A DNA stretch of 64,000 nucleotides from JADFQT01 sp965216025 (GTDB lineage Bacteria > Chloroflexota > Dehalococcoidia > Lucifugimonadales > UBA3495): assembly GCA_965216025.1 (NCBI GenBank), contig CBDCEX010000018.1, positions 806,001-870,000 of the forward strand, read 5' to 3'. The position numbers were made by a program, and so were the translations under genes. The notes under the pieces were generated by a model. The model had not been told where the DNA came from. It worked only from the letters and a program-made list of their open reading frames with translations, and did no database searches. Numbering within the stretch: position 1 is the first letter of the stretch; every line of letters starts with the position of its first letter. Below are positions 24,156 to 31,651 of the stretch, one piece after another.

Positions 24156-25697
24156 ATGCCATTGACCGAAAACATACATCTACTGACGCCCGAGTTCGCG
24201 CTGGCCGGGCTGGCACTGCTGGTGTTTGTCGTTGACCTGTTTCTGCCGGAGCGCCGCAAAAATGTCCTGCCCTGGCTTTCCATCCTGGGGTTGATCGGCG
24301 TCATTGCCCTTTCTCTGGGGATGCTTTGGGGTCAGACCGAAAGCCTTTACGGCGGGCTGCTGGCCATCGACGCCTATTCCCTGTTTTTCAAGGTCTTTTT
24401 CCTGGGGCTGGGCATCTTCATAATCTTGATCTCCTTCAACTTCGTCAAGCAGTTTCTGGAGCATACCGGGGAATTCTACGGCCTGCTGCTATTCTCTATC
24501 CTGGGTATGAATCTGATGGCCCAATCCAGGGAACTGCTGACCGCCTACATATCTCTGGAACTGCTGAGCTTCAGTCTGTACGTGATGGTTGCCTACGCTC
24601 TGCGCAACCCCAAATCCAACGAAGCCAGCATAAAATACATAATAATCGGCGCTTTTTCCTCGGCGATTCTGCTATACGGCATCAGCATGGTGTACAGCAC
24701 CCTGGGAGTGACCCAATTCGCGGCGATCAGCGACGCCCTGGGCGATTCCTCCCAGGTAGCTCCGGCGCTGTGGGTCGGGCTGGCATTGATCATAGTGGGG
24801 CTGGGATTCAAAGTGGCGGCGGTGCCTTTCCACATGTGGGCGCCCGACACCTATGAAGGCGCCCCTCTGCCGGTAACCGCCTACCTGGCGATAGGTTCCA
24901 AAGCCGCGGCCTTTGCCCTGCTGCTGAGGTTCGTGGCGGAAGGGTTGGTCCCGGCCGCCGACCGCTGGTCGGAGTGGCAGATAATTGTGGCGGTTTTGGC
25001 GGCGGTCACCATGCTACTGGGAAATTTGGTGGCGCTGGCTCAGCGAAACATCAAACGGCTAATGGCCTACTCCAGCATTGCCCACGTGGGGTTTGTCCTG
25101 GCGGGTATTGCCGCGCTGGCGCCCGAGTCGCTGCTGGCGGCCAACGGTATCATGTTGTACCTGGTCGGATATGCCGTCACCAACCTGCTGGTATTCGCCG
25201 CGCTGATAGCCTTCTTCAACTCCACCGGCCAGGAGGAAATAGCCGATTTCGGGGGATTGGCCGACCGGCAGCCTCTGCTGGCGGCCGCAATAGCAATGGG
25301 GTTCTTTTCCCTGGGCGGATTGCCCATTTTCGCCGGGTTCACGATAAAATTCTATCTGTTTACCGCGGTGGCTACTGAAGGATTTCTCTGGCTGGCCGGG
25401 CTGGCCATATTCAGCAGCCTGGTATCCTTGTACTACTATCTGAACGTTATTCGGCAGATGTACATTGAACCGTCGCCCCGGTCCGCTGGGGGGGCTGAAA
25501 CGGCGGTGTCGCCTGGGGAAACGGCGGGGTCGGAAGATGATTCGACGGCAACCCCGGCCGTACTGAGGTTTCCTTCCCTGCCCCTGGCAGCGGTCATCGG
25601 GATTTCCTTTTTGGCGGTGGTATGGATTGGGATTTACCCGGCTCCCCTGCTGAAGGTGGTCGAAGCTGCCAGCCGGGCCATATTGCCCGGCGGATAG
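24156..25697 (+). CDS. nuoN: NADH-quinone oxidoreductase subunit N
   Basis: 513 residues, about 14 membrane helices. Motifs: AYISLELLSFSLYVMVAYAL, KVAAVPFHMWAPDTYEGAPL and IKRLMAYSSIAHVGFVLAGI. A polar segment GGAETAVSPGETAGSEDDST near residues 446-466 is inserted before the last helix. The operon stops here: an IS element begins 20 bases after the stop, so any further nuo gene or native terminator has been displaced. Confidence 0.97.
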   Translation: MPLTENIHLLTPEFALAGLALLVFVVDLFLPERRKNVLPWLSILGLIGVIALSLGMLWGQTESLYGGLLAIDAYSLFFKVFFLGLGIFIILISFNFVKQFLEHTGEFYGLLLFSILGMNLMAQSRELLTAYISLELLSFSLYVMVAYALRNPKSNEASIKYIIIGAFSSAILLYGISMVYSTLGVTQFAAISDALGDSSQVAPALWVGLALIIVGLGFKVAAVPFHMWAPDTYEGAPLPVTAYLAIGSKAAAFALLLRFVAEGLVPAADRWSEWQIIVAVLAAVTMLLGNLVALAQRNIKRLMAYSSIAHVGFVLAGIAALAPESLLAANGIMLYLVGYAVTNLLVFAALIAFFNSTGQEEIADFGGLADRQPLLAAAIAMGFFSLGGLPIFAGFTIKFYLFTAVATEGFLWLAGLAIFSSLVSLYYYLNVIRQMYIEPSPRSAGGAETAVSPGETAGSEDDSTATPAVLRFPSLPLAAVIGISFLAVVWIGIYPAPLLKVVEAASRAILPGG

Positions 25698-25716
25698 CCA
25701 GAACAGCACCCTTGCC

Positions 25717-26947
25717 CAGGGCAATCGCGTCTTATTATCTTTCTTAAATTTGTTTAAAATAGTAATCATCATGACGAAACTAGGGAGGGGTAGTGATGGT
25801 TCAGGCAACAGGCCCACCCATCGCCCAATACTTCGCGGCGTTGGACGACCCGAGGATTGATCGTACCAAGCGGCACAAACTTTTGGATATCGTCACCATT
25901 GCCCTTTGTGCCACCATCTGCGGCGCTGATTCTTGGGTGGATATCGAGCTCTTCGGCAACTGTAAAGAGGAGTGGTTCAAGTCCTTCCTGGAGTTGCCCA
26001 ACGGTATCCCTTCCCATGATACCTTCGGCGACGTCTTCGCCCGCCTGGACCCAGAGCAGTTTCAACGCTGTTTCATGGAGTGGGTCCAAGCCGTAGCCCA
26101 AGTCACCCAAGGCGAAGTGGTGGCCATCGACGGCAAGACGGTACGGCGCTCCCACGACCGTACCCTGGGCAAAAAGGCCATTCACATGGTCAACGTGTGG
26201 GCCTCGTCCCATGGCTTGGCGCTGGGCCAGACCAAGGTGGACGAGAAGTCCAATGAAATCACCGCCATCCCCAAGTTGCTACAGCTGCTGGAGCTCGCCG
26301 GTTGCATCATCACCATCGACGCCATGGGCTGCCAGAGGGAGATAGCCCGGGAGATCATTGAGGCTCAGGCCGACTATCTGCTGGCGGTGAAGGAGAATCA
26401 AGGCCGGCTGTACGATGACGTTCGCGACCTTTTCGAGGGCGCCGAGGAATACGACTTCGAGGGCGTCCCCTATGACTTCGCCCGCACGCTGAACAAGGGC
26501 CACGGCCGCCTGGAAACCCGTCAATGCTGGGTCATCACGGACCCGGACTGCCTGGACTATCTGCAAAACCGGCAGCAGTGGGCCAACCTCAACGCCGTGG
26601 TTAAGGTCACGGCTCAGCGGGAGACGGCAACCGGGACCACGGTCCACTCTCGCTACTATATCAGCAGTCTGGCCAGGCCTGCCCAGACTTTGTTGGAGGT
26701 CACCCGCCGACACTGGGGCATAGAAAACAGCTTGCACTGGTCTTTGGATGTTACCTTTCGAGAAGATCACAGCCGGGTACGTAAGGATAATGGGCCTCAA
26801 AACCTGGCAGTCCTGCGCCAGATAGCCCTCAATTTGCTGAAGCAGGAGACCAGCCTTAAACGGGGACTTCAAGGTAAACGGCTGAAAGCTGGCTGGGTTG
26901 AGGATTACCTACTCAAGGTGCTCCTTGGTTAAGACGCGATTGCCCTG
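25717..26947 (+). mobile_element. Intact ISAs1-family insertion sequence, 1231 bp
   Basis: Perfect 18-bp inverted repeats CAGGGCAATCGCGTCTTA at 25717-25734 and 26930-26947. A 10-bp direct duplication CACCCTTGCC flanks it (25707-25716 and 26948-26957). A single intact transposase fills the element. Clean ends and target duplication suggest a recent insertion directly behind nuoN. Confidence 0.95.
25796..26932 (+). CDS. ISAs1-family transposase
   Basis: 378 residues from ATG 25796 (GGAGGGG upstream; a GTG at 25793 is alternative). N-terminal DDE_Tnp_1-associated domain (IAQYFAALDDPRIDRTKRHK), then the DDE core: VVAIDGKTVRRSHD, CIITIDAMGCQREIA and the Glu in RRHWGIENSLHWSLDVTFRE. Length and motif order match complete ISAs1 transposases. 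Its stop codon lies in the right inverted repeat. It should be functional as far as sequence shows. Confidence 0.96.
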   Translation: MVQATGPPIAQYFAALDDPRIDRTKRHKLLDIVTIALCATICGADSWVDIELFGNCKEEWFKSFLELPNGIPSHDTFGDVFARLDPEQFQRCFMEWVQAVAQVTQGEVVAIDGKTVRRSHDRTLGKKAIHMVNVWASSHGLALGQTKVDEKSNEITAIPKLLQLLELAGCIITIDAMGCQREIAREIIEAQADYLLAVKENQGRLYDDVRDLFEGAEEYDFEGVPYDFARTLNKGHGRLETRQCWVITDPDCLDYLQNRQQWANLNAVVKVTAQRETATGTTVHSRYYISSLARPAQTLLEVTRRHWGIENSLHWSLDVTFREDHSRVRKDNGPQNLAVLRQIALNLLKQETSLKRGLQGKRLKAGWVEDYLLKVLLG

Positions 26948-27020
26948 CACCCTTGCCGATCCCAGGCCCTTACTCCTGACGGGCCTGATATAATTGTTTA
27001 CCGGCCGCCGCCGTCTGGGT

Positions 27021-27068
27021 AAATCCCCCTGAGTCCCCCTTTTTAAAAAGGGGGACTCAGGGGGATTT
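27021..27068. repeat. Perfect 48-bp palindrome
   Basis: 24 bases starting AAATCCCCCTGAGTCCCCC are followed at once by their exact reverse complement, with no loop and no mismatch. In RNA it would form a long hairpin ending any transcript from the left. Sequences of this kind are MITE-like palindromes. It sits 73 bases right of the ISAs1 target duplication. Confidence 0.95.
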
Positions 27069-27162
27069 GAATCCTACAAGTTTAGAACTTTAGTCAAGAA
27101 TTAGTACGATGCGAGGCCTTCCTTATGAGACGACCTAACAGGCGCAGACGGGGCAGAGGGTA

Positions 27163-27672
27163 ATGATAATCGCAGTCATAGGCAGCAGCGACGCCAAGCC
27201 GGAGCATGCCGCCCTGGCCGAAGAGGTGGGGCGGGAGCTGGCCCGGCGCGGAGCTACCGTGGTGTGCGGCGGGCTGAAGGGCGTGATGGAGGCGGTCTGC
27301 CGTGGCGCAAAGGAGGCCGGTGGCACAACTATTGGGATTCTGCCGGGGCGGTCGTCCAGAGATGCCAATTCCTATGTCGACATCCCTATCGTCACCAGCA
27401 TGGGGTACGCCAGAAACGTTATCGTGGTACACACCGGAGAGGCGGCGATCGCCATCGGTGGCGCTTTTGGAACCCTCTCCGAAATCGCCCATGCCCTGGG
27501 GGAAGGCATACCGGTCATCGGCTTGAGCACCTGGCCACTGACCGTTAGGGGCGACGGCGACCCCATCGGCGACGGTTTGATACCCGCCTCCACGCCCCAA
27601 GAGGCAGTGGATAAAGCACTGTCGGCGGCCCAGGCCCGCAGTCCTTCGGCACCCACGAGAGGCGCGGGCTAG
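27163..27672 (+). CDS. TIGR00725/LOG-like Rossmann protein
   Basis: 169 residues. The start MIIAVIGSSDAKPEHAALAE and VVCGGLKGVMEAVCRGAKEA, then AIAIGGAFGTLSEIAHALGE, match the TIGR00725 family, a relative of cytokinin-activating LOG proteins. The LOG motif PGGxGTxxE appears here as IGGAFGTLSE, so phosphoribohydrolase activity is uncertain. It stands two bases ahead of enolase and is probably cotranscribed with it. The last ten residues are Pro/Ser rich and unlikely to be structured. Confidence 0.85.
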   Translation: MIIAVIGSSDAKPEHAALAEEVGRELARRGATVVCGGLKGVMEAVCRGAKEAGGTTIGILPGRSSRDANSYVDIPIVTSMGYARNVIVVHTGEAAIAIGGAFGTLSEIAHALGEGIPVIGLSTWPLTVRGDGDPIGDGLIPASTPQEAVDKALSAAQARSPSAPTRGAG

Positions 27673-27674
27673 GT

Positions 27675-28997
27675 ATGTCTGGCCAACCCGACCGGATAAC
27701 TATCACCGGTATCAACGCCCACGAAGCGCTGGACTCTCGTGGCAACCCCACTGTCGAGGCCGAGGTTCAGCTATCCAATGGCGTTCGGGCCCATGCCCTG
27801 GTGCCTTCGGGGGCCAGCACCGGCAGCTATGAGGCCCTGGAGCTGAGGGATAAGGATCCCGAGCGGTTTCACGGCAGCGGGGTTCAGCAGGCGGTCAGAA
27901 AGGTCAACGATCTCATCGCTCCGGCATTACTGGGCAGGTCGCCGCTGGACCAGGCATCCGTCGACCAGAGAATGCTGGAGCTGGACGGCACTTCGGACAA
28001 AAGCAAGCTGGGCGCCAACGCCATTCTGGCGGTCTCAATGGCCACCGCCCGGGCCGCATCGCTGGCCTCACAACCCCAAGACGGGGAGTTCTGGCGGTAT
28101 CTTGCCCAGGGAGGAGAGGTTAGCCTGCCGGTGCCCATGTTCAACATACTGAACGGGGGACGGCACGCTTCCAACTCGACCGACATCCAGGAGTTCATGG
28201 TGGTGCCCCTGGGATTGGAGACCTTCTCCCAGGCTTTGCGCGCCGGAGCCGAGATTTACCAGTCCCTGCGAGCTATATTGAGCGAGGGAGGGCACAACCT
28301 CAACGTAGGGGACGAAGGGGGGTTTGCTCCATCCCTGCCCTCCAATCGGGATGCCCTGGAAATCGTGCTCCAGGCCGTCCGCCGCGCCGGATACGAGCCC
28401 GGCCGGGATGTGTTTCTGGCCCTGGATGTGGCGGCTTCCGAATTCTTCCAAAAGGCCGAGAACCGATATGCGCTGGATCGAGACGGCCTCTCTTTATCTT
28501 CGGGGGAACTGGTCGAACTGTATGAGCTTTGGGCCAGGGAGTACCCGATTATCAGCATTGAAGACGGGTTGGATGAAGACGACTGGGCGGGTTGGACGGA
28601 GCTGCGCCGCCGGTTAGGCAATCGCGTGCAGCTGGTCGGCGACGACCTATTCGTGACCAATATCTCTCGTATACAAAAGGGTATTGACCAACTGGCCAGC
28701 AACGCGGTGCTGCTCAAGCCCAACCAGATCGGCACGCTGACCGAGACCTACCAGGCGCTGCAGCTGACCCGAGGGGCCGGTTGGGGCGCTGTGATGAGCC
28801 ACCGGTCGGGAGAGACCGAGGACACGACCATAGCCGACCTGGCCGTGGCCTGGAACGTGGGCCAGATTAAGACCGGAGCGCCGGCCCGCTCCGAGAGGGT
28901 GGCCAAGTATAACCGGCTGCTCCGGATTGAAGCTTCTCTCGGTGCCGATGCCCGCTACGCGGGAAGGGAAGCCTTCAGACACCTGAACCTGTCCTGA
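27675..28997 (+). CDS. eno: Enolase
   Basis: 440 residues. Catalyses 2-phosphoglycerate to phosphoenolpyruvate. Motifs: EALDSRGNPTVEAEV, VPSGASTGSYEALELRD, LGANAILAVSMA, GDEGGFAPSL (Glu of the acid/base pair), metal ligands SIEDGLDEDDW and VGDDLFVTN, the catalytic Lys in LLKPNQIGTLTE and the signature MSHRSGETEDT. Full length. GAPDH follows on the same strand, so two glycolytic genes are close together but separated by a 374-base gap containing a repeat. Confidence 0.98.
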   Translation: MSGQPDRITITGINAHEALDSRGNPTVEAEVQLSNGVRAHALVPSGASTGSYEALELRDKDPERFHGSGVQQAVRKVNDLIAPALLGRSPLDQASVDQRMLELDGTSDKSKLGANAILAVSMATARAASLASQPQDGEFWRYLAQGGEVSLPVPMFNILNGGRHASNSTDIQEFMVVPLGLETFSQALRAGAEIYQSLRAILSEGGHNLNVGDEGGFAPSLPSNRDALEIVLQAVRRAGYEPGRDVFLALDVAASEFFQKAENRYALDRDGLSLSSGELVELYELWAREYPIISIEDGLDEDDWAGWTELRRRLGNRVQLVGDDLFVTNISRIQKGIDQLASNAVLLKPNQIGTLTETYQALQLTRGAGWGAVMSHRSGETEDTTIADLAVAWNVGQIKTGAPARSERVAKYNRLLRIEASLGADARYAGREAFRHLNLS

Positions 28998-29080
28998 ATA
29001 ACCTGTTGTAGGCTGAACTCTATCCACGGGCAATCCTCCACTGGGCCTGAGGCTCTGAGAGCCTTCCGGTTCTCCTTTTT

Positions 29081-29210
29081 GTCATTGCGAGTTTTCATGC
29101 TTCGGCGGAGTGCCACCGACTAACGAAATTGGATTCCCCTCGGCTCATGGTTCGACGGGCTCACCACGAGCGGTAGGGATCCCGTTCGTCCTGAGGCCCT
29201 CGCAATGACC
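29081..29210. repeat. Dispersed 130-bp element with 11-bp terminal inverted repeats
   Basis: Starts GTCATTGCGAG and ends CTCGCAATGAC, exact inverses. The interior shares GGATTCCCCTCGGCTCATGG and CGTTCGTCCTGAGG with the copy at 12450-12592. The gap 28998-29371 contains nothing else that I can support. Confidence 0.85.
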
Positions 29211-29371
29211 ATCGAAGGATCTTGCCCTTAGCCTGAGTTGCTCTTTCCCTTTCTCTTTCCAGCGGGTATTATATGTTCGGTCGGCCGAAGGGCGGCTCTT
29301 GGAGGGCAATGGCTCACTGTTTCGGCTGATTCCACAGTCAGGCCGAGTCTGAAAAGGTTGGGAGGTTTAGC

Positions 29372-30385
29372 ATGGCGACCCGCGTGGGAATCAATGGCTT
29401 CGGTAGGATTGGACGCTTGGTGGTCCGGGCGACCTTGGCCCGCTATCCCGACACGCTGGAAGTGGCGGCGGTAAACGACTTGACCGACGCTAAAACCAAC
29501 GCCCATCTTTTCAAATACGACACCAACTACGGTGTCTATTCCGGCCAGGTGGAAGCCAACAACGGCGACCTGGTGATCGACGGTCGCAGCATCAAGGTTT
29601 TCTCTGAGCGTGACCCGGCTCAGATTCCCTGGTCGGAGATGGGCGTGGACCTGGTGGTGGAATCCACTGGCATCTTTACCGACGGCGAACAGGCCGGCGG
29701 ACATTTGAAAGGCGGCGCTAGCAAGGTAATTATCTCGGCCCCGGCCAGCAACATCGATCTGACCATGGTCCTGGGCGTAAATGACCAGGCCTATGATGCC
29801 TCCCAGCACAATATAGTTTCCAACGCTTCCTGCACCACCAACTGCTTCGCCCCCATGGTAAAGGTGCTTCATGAGGCCTTTGGAGTGGATCACGGGCTGA
29901 TGTCGACTATCCACTCCTATACCAATGACCAGTCTATTCTGGACCAGAGACATTCGGACCTGCGCCGGGCTCGTTCTGCCGCTCAGAACATCATTCCCAC
30001 CAGTACCGGCGCGGCCCGGGCTGTGGGACTGGTGCTGCCCGAGCTGAATGGCAGGCTGCATGGGATCGCTTTCCGGGTGCCTACCGCCACCGGTTCGGTT
30101 ACCGACTTCGTCGCCAATCTGTCTCGGGATGTGACGGTCGAGGAGGTGAACCTGGCTTTCTTGCAGGCTTCCCAGGGTCCATTGAAGGATATCCTGGAAT
30201 ATACCGAGGATCCGATAGTCAGTTCCGACATTCGGGAAAATCCCCACAGCTGCATATTCGATGCCCTCTCCACCATGGTGATGCAGGACCGCATGGTCAA
30301 AATAATGGGCTGGTACGACAACGAATGGGGGTACTCTTGCCGCACCGCGGATCTTTGCTCATTTATCGCAGATAAAGGCATCTAG
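29372..30385 (+). CDS. gap: Glyceraldehyde-3-phosphate dehydrogenase
   Basis: 337 residues; GGAGGT lies upstream of ATG 29372. NAD-binding GINGFGRIGRLVVRA at the start, the active-site NASCTTNC with Cys154, the catalytic His in STIHSYTNDQ, and the C-terminal WYDNEWGYSCRTADL. Arg-Ala-Ala-like RSAAQNIIPTSTGAARAVGL supports a phosphate-site as in GapA types. Cytoplasmic, glycolysis or gluconeogenesis. Confidence 0.98.
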   Translation: MATRVGINGFGRIGRLVVRATLARYPDTLEVAAVNDLTDAKTNAHLFKYDTNYGVYSGQVEANNGDLVIDGRSIKVFSERDPAQIPWSEMGVDLVVESTGIFTDGEQAGGHLKGGASKVIISAPASNIDLTMVLGVNDQAYDASQHNIVSNASCTTNCFAPMVKVLHEAFGVDHGLMSTIHSYTNDQSILDQRHSDLRRARSAAQNIIPTSTGAARAVGLVLPELNGRLHGIAFRVPTATGSVTDFVANLSRDVTVEEVNLAFLQASQGPLKDILEYTEDPIVSSDIRENPHSCIFDALSTMVMQDRMVKIMGWYDNEWGYSCRTADLCSFIADKGI

Positions 30386-30411
30386 CAACCGGCAGCATCC
30401 GTATTAGAATA

Positions 30412-30449
30412 ACGGGGGAGGAGGCCACCACGAGCGCTTCCTCCCCCGT
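30412..30449. terminator. GC-rich hairpin after gap
   Basis: ACGGGGGAGGA pairs with TCCTCCCCCGT across a 16-base loop, 27 bases after the gap stop. The T run is absent because a solo IS end starts at 30451. Probably the gap terminator stem. Confidence 0.6.
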
Positions 30450-30450
30450 C

Positions 30451-30535
30451 TAGGGCAATCGCGTCTTATTAACATCTTGAAATTTGTTTTAAACTGTTAG
30501 CTATCATGGCGGAACTAGGGCGGGGTTTCTTATGG
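30451..30535 (+). mobile_element. Solo left end of an ISAs1-family element
   Basis: TAGGGCAATCGCGTCTTATT and the next 65 bases align with the left end of the intact copy at 25717 (shared AAATTTGTTT, ACTAGGG, GGGGT up to the start codon) at roughly three quarters identity. No matching right end or transposase follows. The unrelated 30532 gene begins exactly where the transposase would start. Confidence 0.82.
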
Positions 30536-31251
30536 ACTTCGGAAAGCAGGTACTTGACCGGTTGGAGTCCAAATGGGATGTAACAAATCTGACGGCTGTG
30601 GTGGACCAGCATGGCGGCGAAGTCGTCCTGGAAACTGTCGAGCGGCTGAAAGGCGTCGACCCAAAGCATCTTAAAGACCCAGCAGGGTTTTTCAGATACC
30701 ACCTGCAATTCTTTCTGCTATGCCAGGAGTTGAAGTACCGATGGGAGATCATCGACCCCGAGGTCATTATTGGAAAATTCGGGTACGCACTTGTCAGATA
30801 CGTTAGTCGGCTCCTTACTCGAATAGATGTGGCAGCGTTGAATAGACCATCGGGCTACTTTATTCGGCGTTTGGAAAGCGAAGCAGCAACTACCAAGGAA
30901 GACCAAATAGAGGCACTGAAGCGAGAGAACGCTGCTCTTAGGGTTGCGGGTCACGCAGCTTTCCGAACCAAAGATTCAGGCATAGATCCGGAGTGGGTCC
31001 GATGGGAGGGTTACTTCATTGGACGGAGGGTCCCCCAACCCCAATTGGGAGGGTTTCAGTTGGCCGAAGAGGCTCGTAGAGTCTGGAAGGTTAACAGAGT
31101 GGAACAACTTATCCAGCAGTACGGAGAAGAGGCTATTAGGCTAACGCTGGAAAGTCTGCATGACATCGATCCAAAGGTTGCACATAGTCCCAGTGGCCTC
31201 TTTATATCGCGTCTTAGGAATATTTCCGGCCGGCAAACCATTCCACGGTAA
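30532..31251 (+). CDS. Unknown protein with three NPxG-like repeats
   Basis: 239 residues. Three units end in a similar motif: DPAGFFRYHLQFF (about residues 50-62), RPSGYFIRRLES (about 104-115) and SPSGLFISRLRN (about 221-232). Each follows two helices such as VVDQHGGEVVLETVERLKGV or LIQQYGEEAIRLTLESLHDI. The pattern 'V...Yg...v...l..l....NPsGyf...L' resembles helical units at the C termini of some replication initiator or DnaD-like proteins, where NPxGYL is common; this is analogy, not identification. A Lys/Glu-rich linker lies between units 2 and 3. Its start sits on a captured ISAs1 end that could supply promoter and ribosome site (GGGCGGGG). Lower GC than its neighbours. Confidence 0.65.
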   Translation: MDFGKQVLDRLESKWDVTNLTAVVDQHGGEVVLETVERLKGVDPKHLKDPAGFFRYHLQFFLLCQELKYRWEIIDPEVIIGKFGYALVRYVSRLLTRIDVAALNRPSGYFIRRLESEAATTKEDQIEALKRENAALRVAGHAAFRTKDSGIDPEWVRWEGYFIGRRVPQPQLGGFQLAEEARRVWKVNRVEQLIQQYGEEAIRLTLESLHDIDPKVAHSPSGLFISRLRNISGRQTIPR

Positions 31252-31651
31252 AAGGACAGGTTTTCTTTTTGCGACCCGCCTCTGACCGCTTCTCCAGTGT
31301 GTGCCGAAGCATGTGTGTGGTTCACCGCAGGTCTGGAAATGCCCCTGTCATTAACTGGTGCAGAATTCGTCTAACGGTTGAACGCCAGGGACTAGGAGTT
31401 CCTTGTTTTAATGCGAGGCCTAGCGTTTCAATGGGCATCCGCCCGTACCAGCGAGATGGAACAATCGCTGGGTTTGGCCTATCGCGCTAGGGCCAGCGGG
31501 GTGCCCCTCGACCAGAGCGAAGGGTTTTTTGCTTTACTCGACAGCCTCATTACTCTCGCCAGTGGTCGAGTCTTCCGTGCGGAGGTTGAGGTCGTCTACC
31601 GTGAACCCTAGCAGTTCTAAGGACTCCCGAAACTAGGGGCGTTCTAGGTAG
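31252..31651. other. 400-base gap, no supported gene
   Basis: A 66-codon plus-strand frame at 31411-31611 starts with ATG but has no ribosome site or recognisable domain; other frames here are shorter or antisense. No repeat or hairpin of note. Confidence 0.5.

Noticed and set aside
31411..31611. 66-codon frame upstream of the large membrane protein
   Set aside because: ATG present but no ribosome site or known domain; left as a gap.
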